This document shows, piece by piece, positions 1 through 8,627 of a DNA stretch of 38,116 bases. The DNA comes from Deltaproteobacteria bacterium HGW-Deltaproteobacteria-1. GTDB taxonomy: Bacteria > Desulfobacterota > Syntrophia > Syntrophales > Smithellaceae. The DNA is taken from assembly GCA_002840635.1 (NCBI GenBank), contig PHBN01000003.1:1-38116 (forward strand). The letters run 5' to 3'. The position numbers and the translations under genes are program-made. The notes beneath the pieces are model-generated. The model saw only the letters and a list, made by a program, of their open reading frames with translations, was not told the DNA's origin and did no database searches. Every line of letters begins with the position of its first letter. The first letter of the stretch is position 1.

Positions 1-298
1 TCGATGAATTTTGACGAGGGTTGCAAAGAATTGATTTTCTGCCGCATCAGCATTTTTCTTGCCCTTGGCGCTGAGTGCTTTGGCAAATGACATGCGGACT
101 ATCTTTTCATCCTTCTGCTTCACCCACTTGAGAATGGGAGTGACGTCCTTAGCATCCATGGCCTTTCGGGCATCTTGAATTACGGGTCCATCCAAAGTGT
201 CGCAGTGAGCGGCGGCAAAGCTGTACATTCCGAGAGTCAATGCCGCGATGATGACGGCAAACAAAAACATCTGTGTCCAAACGGATTTTTTCTTCATG
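1..298 (-). CDS. DUF6448-like small secreted/periplasmic protein, 3' end cut by window edge
   Basis: Reverse translation from the ATG at 298 gives MKKKSVWTQMFLFAVIIAALTLGMYSFAAAHCDTLDGPVIQDARKAMDAKDVTPILKWVKQKDEKIVRMSFAKALSAKGKKNADAAENQFFATLVKIHR, open to base 1. Signal peptide plus the HCDTLDGPV motif. Not in the ORF track because it has no stop in the window. Confidence 0.7.
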
Positions 299-307
299 GT
301 ACCCTCC

Positions 308-696
308 TCATTTTATGGCATCGAAGGACTTCTTTAACTTTCCTCCTACTTCCTCCGAAACTTTCTTAAGTTTCGCATTATCAACCATCTGCATGGCTGC
401 AGTTGGTCGTATAACGGATAGCGCCGTCCTGCTGCCCTTTTCATAAACAATAACGTTGCAGGGGAGCAACAATCCGATGTTTTCCTCTATAAGGATCGCT
501 TGATAGGCGTTCGGAGGATTGCAGGCACCCAGAATAATGTATTTGCTCATATCAATGCCCAGCTTTTCTTTCATTTTTTCCTGGACATCGACTTGAGTCA
601 GTATTCCGAATCCTTCTTTTTTCAGCGCATCTCTACCAGCTCAATGAATATCCCATAAGGGACATTCAGCTCCTTGGTGAAACCGTAATTGATCAT
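308..696 (-). pseudogene. DUF302 family protein interrupted by a frameshift
   Basis: N-terminal part MINYGFTKELNVPYGIFIELVEM (ATG at 696) and C-terminal part (ORF 308..574, GACNPPNAYQAILIEENIGLLLPCNVIVYEKG) are in different frames. Joining at about 625-640 gives ...DALKKEGFGILTQVDVQEKMKEKLGIDMSKYIILGACNP, a normal DUF302 protein. Confidence 0.75.
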
Positions 697-871
697 GACT
701 ATTCTCCTTCTGTAAAGGCATCTCCTCTCCATCTTTGTGAAGACGTGTAACGAAGCAATTTGATCCCCTTCAGAAGTTCCGCTGGCCGATGGCAGTGATG
801 AATTCGGTACCGCACGCATACCTCAAGCTTTGGGGTATGCGTGTGAATACTGAATGATATTGTGCCCTAGA

Positions 872-1324
872 TTAGCTCCTGACGAGCAAGACCTGACACT
901 TGGCTCTTTTCATAACTTTATCGACAACGCCGCCCATTAAATTTTTCAAAATGCCTGTTTTTCCATGGGATGCAATGACGATCAAATCAATGCCTTTTGC
1001 TTCTTGTTTTTTGAGGATCTCTTCGGATGGGACGCCTCTTATGGTGTCATAAACAATTTCTATACCGGCGTGGTTGTCAGTGATCTTTTTGGCTTCCTGG
1101 TGCAGTTTATCTTTCGCATTTTTTATGCTGTCTTTATAAATTTTCTGCACAGCTCCTTCGTCTATGCAATAATCAACCGCACATTGTTGAAAGCCGTCAT
1201 CAATAACGTGGAAAAGAAATATTTTTGATTTGTTTTGCTTGGCAATGTCGATCGCCTGTTTTAACGCGTTATCCGCATAAACTGAAAAATCCGTCGGTAC
1301 TAAAATTTTCTTTGGTGCAAACAT
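872..1324 (-). CDS. Universal stress protein, UspA family
   Basis: MFAPKKILVPTDFSVYADNALKQAIDIAKQ...GIDLIVIASHGKTGILKNLMGGVVDKVMKRAKCQVLLVRS, classic Usp domain; the internal Met at 1324 is a better start than 1369. Confidence 0.93.
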   Translation of the reverse strand: MFAPKKILVPTDFSVYADNALKQAIDIAKQNKSKIFLFHVIDDGFQQCAVDYCIDEGAVQKIYKDSIKNAKDKLHQEAKKITDNHAGIEIVYDTIRGVPSEEILKKQEAKGIDLIVIASHGKTGILKNLMGGVVDKVMKRAKCQVLLVRS

Positions 1325-1455
1325 GATGTCCTCCTTCGCTGTATTTTGATTTGACTGCTGGGTTGGCATTCTTTCTCTATCTATTTGAACCGGACATTAA
1401 CCTAATTGTCCGTAACAAATTCATGATGAATTATACACCTCTTCGAGAGTCGCAT

Positions 1456-1638
1456 TCACTCACCTGTTTCCTGGAGTTCGTTCTGATGATGCCCGGATGA
1501 CATCTCCAGAAGGGCGATGAAGCGCGGCTTGTATTCGATACTCTGCACATTGCTGGCGAGCGCCTGGCTAAAAACGCTCTCAATGTTTGTCTGGATCTGC
1601 TGCCATCCCTGATCTGAGTTCTGCTTATCCATGTTCAT
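1456..1638 (-). CDS. Small hypothetical protein (60 aa)
   Basis: Open frame MNMDKQNSDQGWQQIQTNIESVFSQAL..., preceded by a purine-rich RBS-like stretch and by palindromic operator-like sites at 1697-1766. No recognised domain. Confidence 0.4.
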   Translation of the reverse strand: MNMDKQNSDQGWQQIQTNIESVFSQALASNVQSIEYKPRFIALLEMSSGHHQNELQETGE

Positions 1639-1696
1639 TGCCTCCCTTTCTTAAATATAGATTCTGGCTATACCCGGTATACTTGGAACTCTTGTC

Positions 1697-1766
1697 GGTT
1701 CAAGTTTTCGACTTGAACCTCTCGGATTGACACGGAGCATTATGGTTCAAATCATATATTTGAACC
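1697..1766. promoter_or_regulatory. Two 23-bp inverted repeats, GGTTCAA-type operator candidates
   Basis: GGTTCAAGTTTTCGACTTGAACC (1697-1719) and GGTTCAAATCATATATTTGAACC (1744-1766), each with 9-bp arms. Confidence 0.55.
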
Positions 1767-2307
1767 AACCTATGAGCGCTGCGTCGAGTTCATTTTTGCT
1801 CGGCATCCGCTTACCGTCGCCCCCTGCGATGGTAGAAGCCCCGTAAGGTGAACTTCCCGTCATTTCGTCAATTCGCATCTGCCCTGCAAAGGTATAGGGG
1901 TAGGCCGACGATGATCATCCCATGGTGCAAAAGTGTGAAGTGAAAAGAAAGAATCGTCGATTCCTGCCCGCCATGCTGCGTTGCACTGGAGGTGAAAACA
2001 CTTCCCACTTTGCCAACAAGAGCGTTTTTGGACCAGAGTCCGCCGGTTGAATCGAGAAACTGCCGCATCTGACCACACATGTTGCCGAAGCGGGTTGGGG
2101 TGCCGAAGATAATTGCATCCGCTGAGGTCAGATCCTCTAATTTACAAACAGGCACATTGGCTTGCGCTTTTTGTGAGTCCAGTGCACCCATCTTTTGCAG
2201 AACTTCTTCCGGGAGCGTTTCCGGAACACGAAAAACGCTGACAACAGCACCGCTCACGCCGTCCCTTTCTTGACAGACTCCGCCATACGGTAGATATGGC
2301 CGTACAT
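1746..2307 (-). pseudogene. wrbA: WrbA-like NAD(P)H:quinone oxidoreductase remnant, frameshifted and truncated
   Basis: [15 protein letters not shown] / [120 protein letters not shown] / [40 protein letters not shown] lie in different frames. Confidence 0.85.
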
Positions 2308-2347
2308 TGAGTATTAGACTATTGACACATTCATAAGACATTTCCTT
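2305..2347 (-). repeat. 43-bp repeat, copy 1 (RBS, ATG and first 12 codons)
   Basis: cattgagtattagactattgacacattcataagacatttcctt; 42/43 identical to 3797-3839. Confidence 0.9.
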
Positions 2348-2418
2348 CTATCAAAACAGAAAAATCCTTCATCTCTTGCCTTCTGTTCCGGCGAATCGTG
2401 CCTTTTCCCCGCCCGACC

Positions 2419-2580
2419 CTACCCTTCCTTCACGAACTCGCTTTTCTGGGCGCCGCAAACGGGGCAAGTCCAGGAATCAGGCAGATTTTCAAAAGCCGTG
2501 TCTGGATTGATTTCCTGGGTTGAGTCGCCCAGGGCGGGATCATAGATATAGCCGCAAATCGTGCATCTGTACTTTGCCAT
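2419..2580 (-). CDS. Rubredoxin
   Basis: [53 protein letters not shown]; CxxCGY and CPxCG iron ligands. Below the ORF-track size cut-off. Confidence 0.95.
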   Translation of the reverse strand: MAKYRCTICGYIYDPALGDSTQEINPDTAFENLPDSWTCPVCGAQKSEFVKEG

Positions 2581-2659
2581 TGTCTCTCCTTTCTATCTTT
2601 CCGGGTAAGCAGTTATTATCCAATAATGCTTTTTTTATAACGCATTGAAGTTGGTCTGC

Positions 2660-2974
2660 TTACTTTGCAAAGCCGTCACGACAGAAATAGCCGGCAGGTA
2701 ATCCCGCAGCCAGGTTGAATTGGCTAAAAATAGCGCAGCCACCACAGATGCAGGATTGTTTGGGATCGAGGTCTTTGCATGTTGCAGTACCCGTTGAACA
2801 ATATACTCCTGGAATATCCTCGCGAATCAGAGATGTCTTGGCCAGGGCATCCTTTATGGATGTGAGCTTGCCGCTTACGCACTGGCTCTTTGCCTGTACA
2901 GGACACTTGGGACACATGCACTTGCCGACATTCGTCGAATTAAACGGGATCTTGGTACCAACAGTCTCGTTCAT
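2660..2974 (-). CDS. DUF2769-like cysteine-rich protein
   Basis: CMCPKCPVQAKSQC...GVYCSTGTATCKDLDPKQSCICGGCAIFSQFNLAAGLPAGYFCRDGFAK, cysteine pattern of DUF2769. Confidence 0.75.
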   Translation of the reverse strand: MNETVGTKIPFNSTNVGKCMCPKCPVQAKSQCVSGKLTSIKDALAKTSLIREDIPGVYCSTGTATCKDLDPKQSCICGGCAIFSQFNLAAGLPAGYFCRDGFAK

Positions 2975-3101
2975 CTTGTGTTACCTCCATCAATTTTATT
3001 TTACCACCAAAAACCTGATCTGTTTTTGAACACTCATTCCTGTTGTCACATAACTTCATATTCACAATAAGCTGACACACTGCCTTTTCAGTCACGCCCT
3101 G

Positions 3102-3332
3102 TCAGTGCCAATAGTTGTTGGCAGCGGCAATCGTTGCAAACTCGAGCGCGACGACTTGGGCGGCCGCGATTAGTGAGTCCGGTTCTTTGCTGTACTTCAA
3201 CCGCCCGGCTTTGAGTACCTCCACGTCCGGCTGAATCGCGTGGATCGAATGCCGTGCGAGCAGCACCGCGAGGGCTCGGCCTTCCTCCGGTGTTTTTGTG
3301 ATCAACGAATTTCCGGGCACCAGTTCCATCAT
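3102..3332 (-). CDS. Hexameric tyrosine-coordinated heme protein (HTHP)-like
   Basis: SLITKTPEEGRALAVLLARHSIHAIQPDVEVLKAGRLKYSKEPDSLIAAAQVVALEFATIAAANNYWH; the TPEEG start and SLIAAAQVVA..F.TIAAANNYW end match my memory of the HTHP family. Confidence 0.7.
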   Translation of the reverse strand: MMELVPGNSLITKTPEEGRALAVLLARHSIHAIQPDVEVLKAGRLKYSKEPDSLIAAAQVVALEFATIAAANNYWH

Positions 3333-3488
3333 ACTCTCCTTTCAATCGAATTGATAAGAACTTCCTTTTTACTGGCGGCAGTGTAAGAAATGTTCTCTCT
3401 TAATGATAACCATTTGTAATGTGCAAAAAAGCATGGTCAATTGGCCCTGCCTTTTTCATTCCATGGTAAGAACCATGGTTTTAAAATC

Positions 3489-3833
3489 CTATGAAAACGG
3501 ATTTATTTCTGAATCTTTCTTCTGACACCTGCCAATCCAAGTAATCCAAGACCGAAACAGCATGGTGGCGGGTTCCGGAACGGCATTGTTAGAAGCGGGG
3601 GTGTAGTTGATAGCCAACACTGATTGATCGATATAAAAATCCCCAAACAATGACGCTGATCCGAGTTTCACCTGGAATATGCCGTAGTACAAGTAATCAA
3701 CGTTGACACCGTAGGCGTAGTCTTCGGTATCAACTTCGCCAAAATCCCATGTGCCGCTTTCCGTCCATCCAAAACCTAACTCGCCAATGAACCTATCATT
3801 GAGTAATAGACTATTGACACATTCATAAGACAT
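3489..3833 (-). pseudogene. PEP-CTERM protein fragment, 5'-truncated and frameshifted in the sorting signal
   Basis: NNAVPEPATML in frame; the following TM/Arg tail FGLGLLGLAGVRRKIQK is only recovered in the next frame. The N-terminus is the 43-bp repeat-encoded [12 protein letters not shown]. Confidence 0.8.
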
Positions 3834-3839
3834 TTCCTT
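3797..3839 (-). repeat. 43-bp repeat, copy 2
   Basis: cattgagtaatagactattgacacattcataagacatttcctt, one mismatch to 2305-2347, same orientation. Confidence 0.9.
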
Positions 3840-4033
3840 TCCTGTTGAAAAATTCTATCTTTATTTGGATGATTACAAAATCCTAACAATAGAATTGTAC
3901 TAGCAATTAGCCTGCCAATAGCCGAAGGTAAAGCAGAAGGTTGGATTCATTCTTTAATAACGGGTGATTGCGTGAATAGGAGAGCCCCGTCTCCCCAAAT
4001 ATAAACATTTATTACGCCTCAACATTTGGCGGG

Positions 4034-4051
4034 CCCTCAATATATTGAGGG
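4034..4051. repeat. 18-bp perfect palindrome
   Basis: CCCTCAATATATTGAGGG. Confidence 0.7.
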
Positions 4052-4491
4052 ATACTTTGGACGAGGGGTGCACAGTCTAATCTGGTCCTTTTGTCTCAGG
4101 CCGAGCTATCCCGAGTTTATTGAACATTGTTTGAAACAAAGTTGTCGGTGAAAAATGCCAGATGCTTTGTTACAGGAAGGCAGCCGCCGCCAGTAGAAGC
4201 GGAAAATCAGTTATCACCCGTTCGCATCTTTCATCCCAAATTTGTGGATGATTCTGAAGAAAAAATAGAGCCACCTATTGCTGGGGATGCGGGTGGGCGT
4301 GGAGTGAGAAAAATTTGATTTACGCCGCAGAATTCTTTTCAGGCAATTTGTTTTTTTATTTTGGTAATCCCACGGGGGCTTGAACGCCGGTATCCGGCGT
4401 GAGAGTTGATATAAATAAATAATTTTATTTACATAATATGTTTTCCCGAGAAGCACAAACCTTTTGATTTAGACTATCACTTACTGCATGA

Positions 4492-4743
4492 TCACCCGTG
4501 CACTGCATCAATCTTTTTCAAAACAGGATCATCAGCCAGAAATATATTGGTGGTTTCCGTTTCATCATCATAAACTAGAACCGCCGATCCACTTTCAAGT
4601 TTGGATTTTACCTGCCTGATGCTTGTTTCCAGGGAAGCCTCAATTCCGCCGTAATCAGTTCCGCTCCTGGAAATGAATTCCTCCATGACTCCCTGCAGGG
4701 CCTTCGCGCTGAGTTTATTTACGGGAATTATATGGATTGACAT
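4492..4743 (-). CDS. YheU/UPF0270-like small protein
   Basis: HIIPVNKLSAKALQGVMEEFISRSGTDYG..EASLETSIRQVKSKLESGSAVLVYDDETETTNIF resembles YheU (IPW..L...TL..LIE.FVLREGTDYG...SLE.KV..V..QL.SGEA.LV.....ET.NI). Confidence 0.7.
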   Translation of the reverse strand: MSIHIIPVNKLSAKALQGVMEEFISRSGTDYGGIEASLETSIRQVKSKLESGSAVLVYDDETETTNIFLADDPVLKKIDAVHG

Positions 4744-4793
4744 TTGAACCTGCTCCGTAAATAAAGACGTGATGTAATCACCATATCATTTCT

Positions 4794-5036
4794 TTAATTC
4801 CCATCATAATACTCGATTGCTGAGTCCATAAGCTTCAGAAAACAAGCCGGATCATCCAAACAGGAAATCCGTTGTTCTAGTTTGACAAAATGTTTATTCT
4901 CCCTGAAAAATCGGTCAACCCATTGTTCATATCGCATTTTCGCACGTTTTGAAACGATCCTGTCCTTGGAGTTCAGGTATTTCTGGAGATCAATAACCGC
5001 TTCCTTAATTTCGTAAATTGATTCTATGGGCGTCAT
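4794..5036 (-). CDS. Hypothetical protein (80 aa)
   Basis: Intact frame, charged composition, in series with neighbouring minus-strand genes. Confidence 0.5.
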   Translation of the reverse strand: MTPIESIYEIKEAVIDLQKYLNSKDRIVSKRAKMRYEQWVDRFFRENKHFVKLEQRISCLDDPACFLKLMDSAIEYYDGN

Positions 5037-5048
5037 GATGGAGAACTC

Positions 5049-5225
5049 TTATGTTGATCGCTTCTGCATAGACAATTGAACCTGTTTCATTTCTTCTAAT
5101 AACTCTTGCTTGGATATTAATCCCTTTCTATCAAGAAGATTGATCAGCGCCTCCGATTGAATTACTTCCGACATGAGCAATTCTTTGAAATCGACGGTCT
5201 GTTTCTGGTCTAGTTTCTCGGCCAT
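5049..5225 (-). CDS. Small hypothetical protein (58 aa) containing an iteron-identical sequence
   Basis: MAEKLDQKQTVDFKELLMSEVIQSEALINLLDRKGLISKQELLEEMKQVQLSMQKRST; shorter than the ORF-track cut-off. Confidence 0.55.
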   Translation of the reverse strand: MAEKLDQKQTVDFKELLMSEVIQSEALINLLDRKGLISKQELLEEMKQVQLSMQKRST

Positions 5226-5266
5226 AGCTCTTAATTCCTTCTATAATGTATCTGATATGTATTAAG

Positions 5267-5821
5267 TTAATCCCCACCACTCACTTTAAGTCTTTTACGG
5301 AAATTCCTCGGCCGCTCATAGTCCGGGATTAACCATATACCTTGATTGGCTTTTCTTGCTTCCTGCTCTGATTCAAGGAACTGTGTCCGGTATGGCGGTT
5401 TTAAATATTCAATGAATGCTTCCGCATACCCTTCCCTCACCATTTCAATGTTAATATTGCGGTCATCCAGCCAGACCATGCACACCGCACGTCGATACTT
5501 ATCAAATTCGATAATATCCACTTTCACTTGTTTGCCCATGATTTTATCTTGAAGTGCCTTCCAGGATTCATCTCCATGTGGCTGACCGGGTTTGTTGACC
5601 CGTCCCGTGCGGTTGCTGATCTTAGGCGTTTCTGGTGCGTCGATGCCATACAGCCTGACTTTTAACTTGGTCTGTTCCTGTGTGCTTATGTGAATCGAAT
5701 CGCCGTCTGAGACCTTAATTACTGTACCGGTAACTGTCCGGATGGCGCTGTGGCCGACCGGAATAGTTATCAAATGCAGAAGTATCAATATTGCAGCAGC
5801 GGCCAAATATATTCTTTTCAT
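5267..5821 (-). CDS. Thermonuclease/SNase family secreted nuclease
   Basis: VTGTVIKVSDGDSIHI...KVRLYGIDAPE...WLDDRNINIEMVREGYAEAF..., SNase catalytic motifs; signal peptide MKRIYLAAAAILILLHLI. Confidence 0.93.
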   Translation of the reverse strand: MKRIYLAAAAILILLHLITIPVGHSAIRTVTGTVIKVSDGDSIHISTQEQTKLKVRLYGIDAPETPKISNRTGRVNKPGQPHGDESWKALQDKIMGKQVKVDIIEFDKYRRAVCMVWLDDRNINIEMVREGYAEAFIEYLKPPYRTQFLESEQEARKANQGIWLIPDYERPRNFRKRLKVSGGD

Positions 5822-6068
5822 AAAATGGAGCATCCTTTTAAAATACAAGCAAATTTAGTTAGCTTATATTTGCCCACTTATCAGGCAATCTGCTATTTAT
5901 TGATTGATGTGAAGCTATTGCGTCATCAAATAAACACAATGCGTGCGGGTTGTAAACATTATCTGTTGATAATTGAACTCTATTCAAATCTCCTTCAAAA
6001 AGTGACCTCTTAAAATCGTTTATAATGAGACTTTTTTAAAGACATATCAATTGTCGGGCCAAAAACCA

Positions 6069-6818
6069 TTATTTTACAAAAAAGACAGACAACGCCCACA
6101 ACACTGCCAAATGTGCCGGATAGAAATAATAAAACACGTGCCTAAAACGTGGAATTTTGAAATCAATATATTGTGAGGCAAAAACTATTGGTAAAACAGC
6201 CATAGCCCAAAAATTGCCGTTGATGATGTATAGTAAGGCGGTCGAAACAATCAAAAAGGCAAAAGGCAGCAGCCCCGGAGATTTGCAATACCACCAGGCA
6301 GCCAGACAGAAAGCCAACGCAAACCACCAATACTCGACAAAAGCTCCGCCAACTAAAAATAGTAAGCCAGCCAGGAATATAGATAATATGCCGCCCTTTT
6401 CTATAAAGGATATTATTGCTGCGGCCAGTAAAAGCATAAACATAATATTGAGAGGCCAGAAGCCAAAGGCAATATTTCGGCCACCTAATATTATATAGAA
6501 GGGTGAAGCAATAAGCCCGAAAACAGCCAAACGTCTAATGATGCGCATATAGCCGCCGCTTTGTATGATTCCCGGTCGGGCAAGATTGTAAGCAAGAATA
6601 AAACCGAAAAGTGGCATGGACAGCCGCCCAAGTTCATAAAGGACGGACAAACGATCAAGAAAATAATATTTATTGATATGTGCCAGCACCATTAAAATCA
6701 TCGCCGTCCACTTCAACGCCTCTATGGTTCCGTCAGATACGTCTATACGAGGGAATTTTATGTTTTTCATAAGCGATAAACCATAATTGGTAAAAAGTTG
6801 AAGCACGGTTAAGGCCAT
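6069..6818 (-). CDS. traX: TraX-family conjugal transfer acetylase-like membrane protein
   Basis: ALKWTAMILMVLAHINKYYFLDRLSVLYELGRLSMPLFGFILAYNLAR..., multiple TM segments, TraX signature. Confidence 0.85.
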   Translation of the reverse strand: MALTVLQLFTNYGLSLMKNIKFPRIDVSDGTIEALKWTAMILMVLAHINKYYFLDRLSVLYELGRLSMPLFGFILAYNLARPGIIQSGGYMRIIRRLAVFGLIASPFYIILGGRNIAFGFWPLNIMFMLLLAAAIISFIEKGGILSIFLAGLLFLVGGAFVEYWWFALAFCLAAWWYCKSPGLLPFAFLIVSTALLYIINGNFWAMAVLPIVFASQYIDFKIPRFRHVFYYFYPAHLAVLWALSVFFVK

Positions 6819-6909
6819 GCCCTGCCATTACCAGTGGAGACATGGCCTTAACCGTTAGTGAGGGTAAGAATGACTAATTTTCCGCCGCCTTTGGTGAGGC
6901 CAAGAAAGA

Positions 6910-7161
6910 TTAGATTTTCGCCCCACTTATTTTGCCCGCCGTTTTATTTTGAGTCCGGAATTTTTTAAATGATTGATCCCTATTCAAAAATGCCTCTAGC
7001 ATCTTCGGCCCAAGAACCTCGACGGTTGATTTTACACCATACGATGACTCGTAAGCATCGACATACAGTAACAATGAATCGTAAATACTTTGTTTTACTT
7101 TAAATCTCAAAGGCACTTCTTTTTCATCCTCAATTTTAGGCAGACTGACTTTATTACTCAT
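6910..7161 (-). CDS. DUF2274 protein (trbI-linked)
   Basis: LPKIEDEKEVPLRFKVKQSIYDSLLLYVDAYESSYGVKSTVEVLGPKMLEAFLNRDQSFKKF; sequence pattern and position after trbI. Confidence 0.75.
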   Translation of the reverse strand: MSNKVSLPKIEDEKEVPLRFKVKQSIYDSLLLYVDAYESSYGVKSTVEVLGPKMLEAFLNRDQSFKKFRTQNKTAGKISGAKI

Positions 7162-7188
7162 AATGATGATCTCCTTCTTTTAGATATA

Positions 7189-8616
7189 TTAAGATTTATA
7201 CGGCCTTAAAATCATATCCTTATTAACAAAGACGTTGAATTTAAAACCAGGTCGGATTTCAAGAGTTGGTTGCACGTTTAGATTTTTTTCAACTATTTTC
7301 GATCCGACTTTGTTAATATCTTCCGCTGCGCCCGATACGGCCAACTGGCCATAATCTGCCGTCCCTGAATCGTAATTACCCGCTGCAATTTTTGCTGAAG
7401 TTGAAAGTGTTGTGCTGAGGATAACGCCCAGGAGCAATTTAGCGAAATGATTATTAACCTGATCTGATAAGCCAGAATAACCAGACAGATCCGCGCCATT
7501 CATGCCTTCTAAATTAATCGAATCGCCATTCGGAAAAATCATCCGTGTCCAGACGATTAATACTCTCTCCTGGGCATAGGCAACTTTTGAGTCGTATTCG
7601 CCAATCACGCGAGTGCCTTGGGGGATCAATAAATGCTCCCCTGTCACAGTGTCATAAACATTCTCTCGAACTTGGCCAACAATGCCACCAGGAAGATCGG
7701 AATTTATACCGGTGATCAAAAGACCAGGAATAATGGAACCCGCTTTTACTTCATAGGGAGAAATTGCTTCTAGTAAGGAGTTTTTTAGGTAGGCCTCTTT
7801 ATCTTTTGATTCCTTTTGATCTTTTATGAATTTTCGTTTCTCTGTTTGTAAATTCTGATCATCTTTGGTTCCGCCACCCAAGCCGCCTGCGCTGCCTAAA
7901 ACCGAAGATATCATCGCTTCCCTACTACTAATAGCTTGTTGGACACTCTCCGCGCCTGCATTCTCGGATTTTGTTTGTGAACGTGATTGTGAGGTTTGGC
8001 TGGAAGAAAATCCTATTGGGCTTTTACGAGCCGCCTGCAACTCTTTTTCAATCTCCACCTGCCGCGGGTCGATCTGTCTCTTGCTGGTATCAGCTGGATT
8101 TATTTTGTCATTCGCTTGGGCGTTACTTATGTTACCTCCACTATATGATTTTATTGCGTCGTTAGATATGTCTTTTATGCTTCCGATTTGCCCCGACACA
8201 GTCCCTTGTCGCATATCTCGTACTCTTTGCGCCTTTAATCTATTCTCTTCTTCGAATTTAGCGACCTCGCTATATTTACCGGGGACCGCCGTCACTGAAT
8301 CAGGCGTTTTTTGAAGATATGTTTTACTATCGTCCTTCTTCCCTTCCAAAGCCGCCGCCTCTGCTATTTCTTGCGGGGTTAAATGTTTTTTCGGTTGCAA
8401 AGCATGCAGCATGGCAAAAAATGAAATCAAGACAATCACAGCGCTAATCGAAATAATAACTTTCCGGTTAAATCGTGTTCCTGTGGGTGGTGTTGTATTA
8501 AGAAGGCTCCCGGTTGCAGACACACCCATTGGTTCTTCTTTGGGTGGAAGATCATTTTTTACAGGCTGCCTCTCAGAGCCCGGCCTTTTTCTAATTTCAA
8601 ATCCCAAAAACTTCAT
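7189..8616 (-). CDS. trbI: TrbI/VirB10
   Basis: Single TM, then SPYEVKAGSIIPGLLITGINSDLPGGIVGQVRENVYDTVTGEHLLIPQGTRVIGEYDS, VirB10 core. Confidence 0.97.
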   Translation of the reverse strand: MKFLGFEIRKRPGSERQPVKNDLPPKEEPMGVSATGSLLNTTPPTGTRFNRKVIISISAVIVLISFFAMLHALQPKKHLTPQEIAEAAALEGKKDDSKTYLQKTPDSVTAVPGKYSEVAKFEEENRLKAQRVRDMRQGTVSGQIGSIKDISNDAIKSYSGGNISNAQANDKINPADTSKRQIDPRQVEIEKELQAARKSPIGFSSSQTSQSRSQTKSENAGAESVQQAISSREAMISSVLGSAGGLGGGTKDDQNLQTEKRKFIKDQKESKDKEAYLKNSLLEAISPYEVKAGSIIPGLLITGINSDLPGGIVGQVRENVYDTVTGEHLLIPQGTRVIGEYDSKVAYAQERVLIVWTRMIFPNGDSINLEGMNGADLSGYSGLSDQVNNHFAKLLLGVILSTTLSTSAKIAAGNYDSGTADYGQLAVSGAAEDINKVGSKIVEKNLNVQPTLEIRPGFKFNVFVNKDMILRPYKS

Positions 8617-8627
8617 TTAATTCCTCC

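Noticed and set aside
1391-1413. CGGACA...TGTCCG inverted repeat upstream of uspA
   Set aside because: Only 6-bp arms with a 10-bp loop; too weak to claim as an operator.
1860-2118. Minus-strand ORFs overlapping the WrbA remnant
   Set aside because: Alternative-frame shadows; only the frame pieces with WrbA homology are meaningful.
3088-3345. ORF of 85 aa overlapping the HTHP-like gene
   Set aside because: Out-of-frame shadow of 3102..3332, which has the recognisable family pattern.
4214-4456. Minus-strand ORF MLLGKTYYVNKIIYLYQLSRRIPAFKPPWDYQ...
   Set aside because: Spans the ACGCCGG hairpin and low-complexity AT sequence; no domain, no good RBS.
7865-8314. 149-aa plus-strand ORF opposite trbI
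   Set aside because: Antisense shadow of a well-supported CDS.
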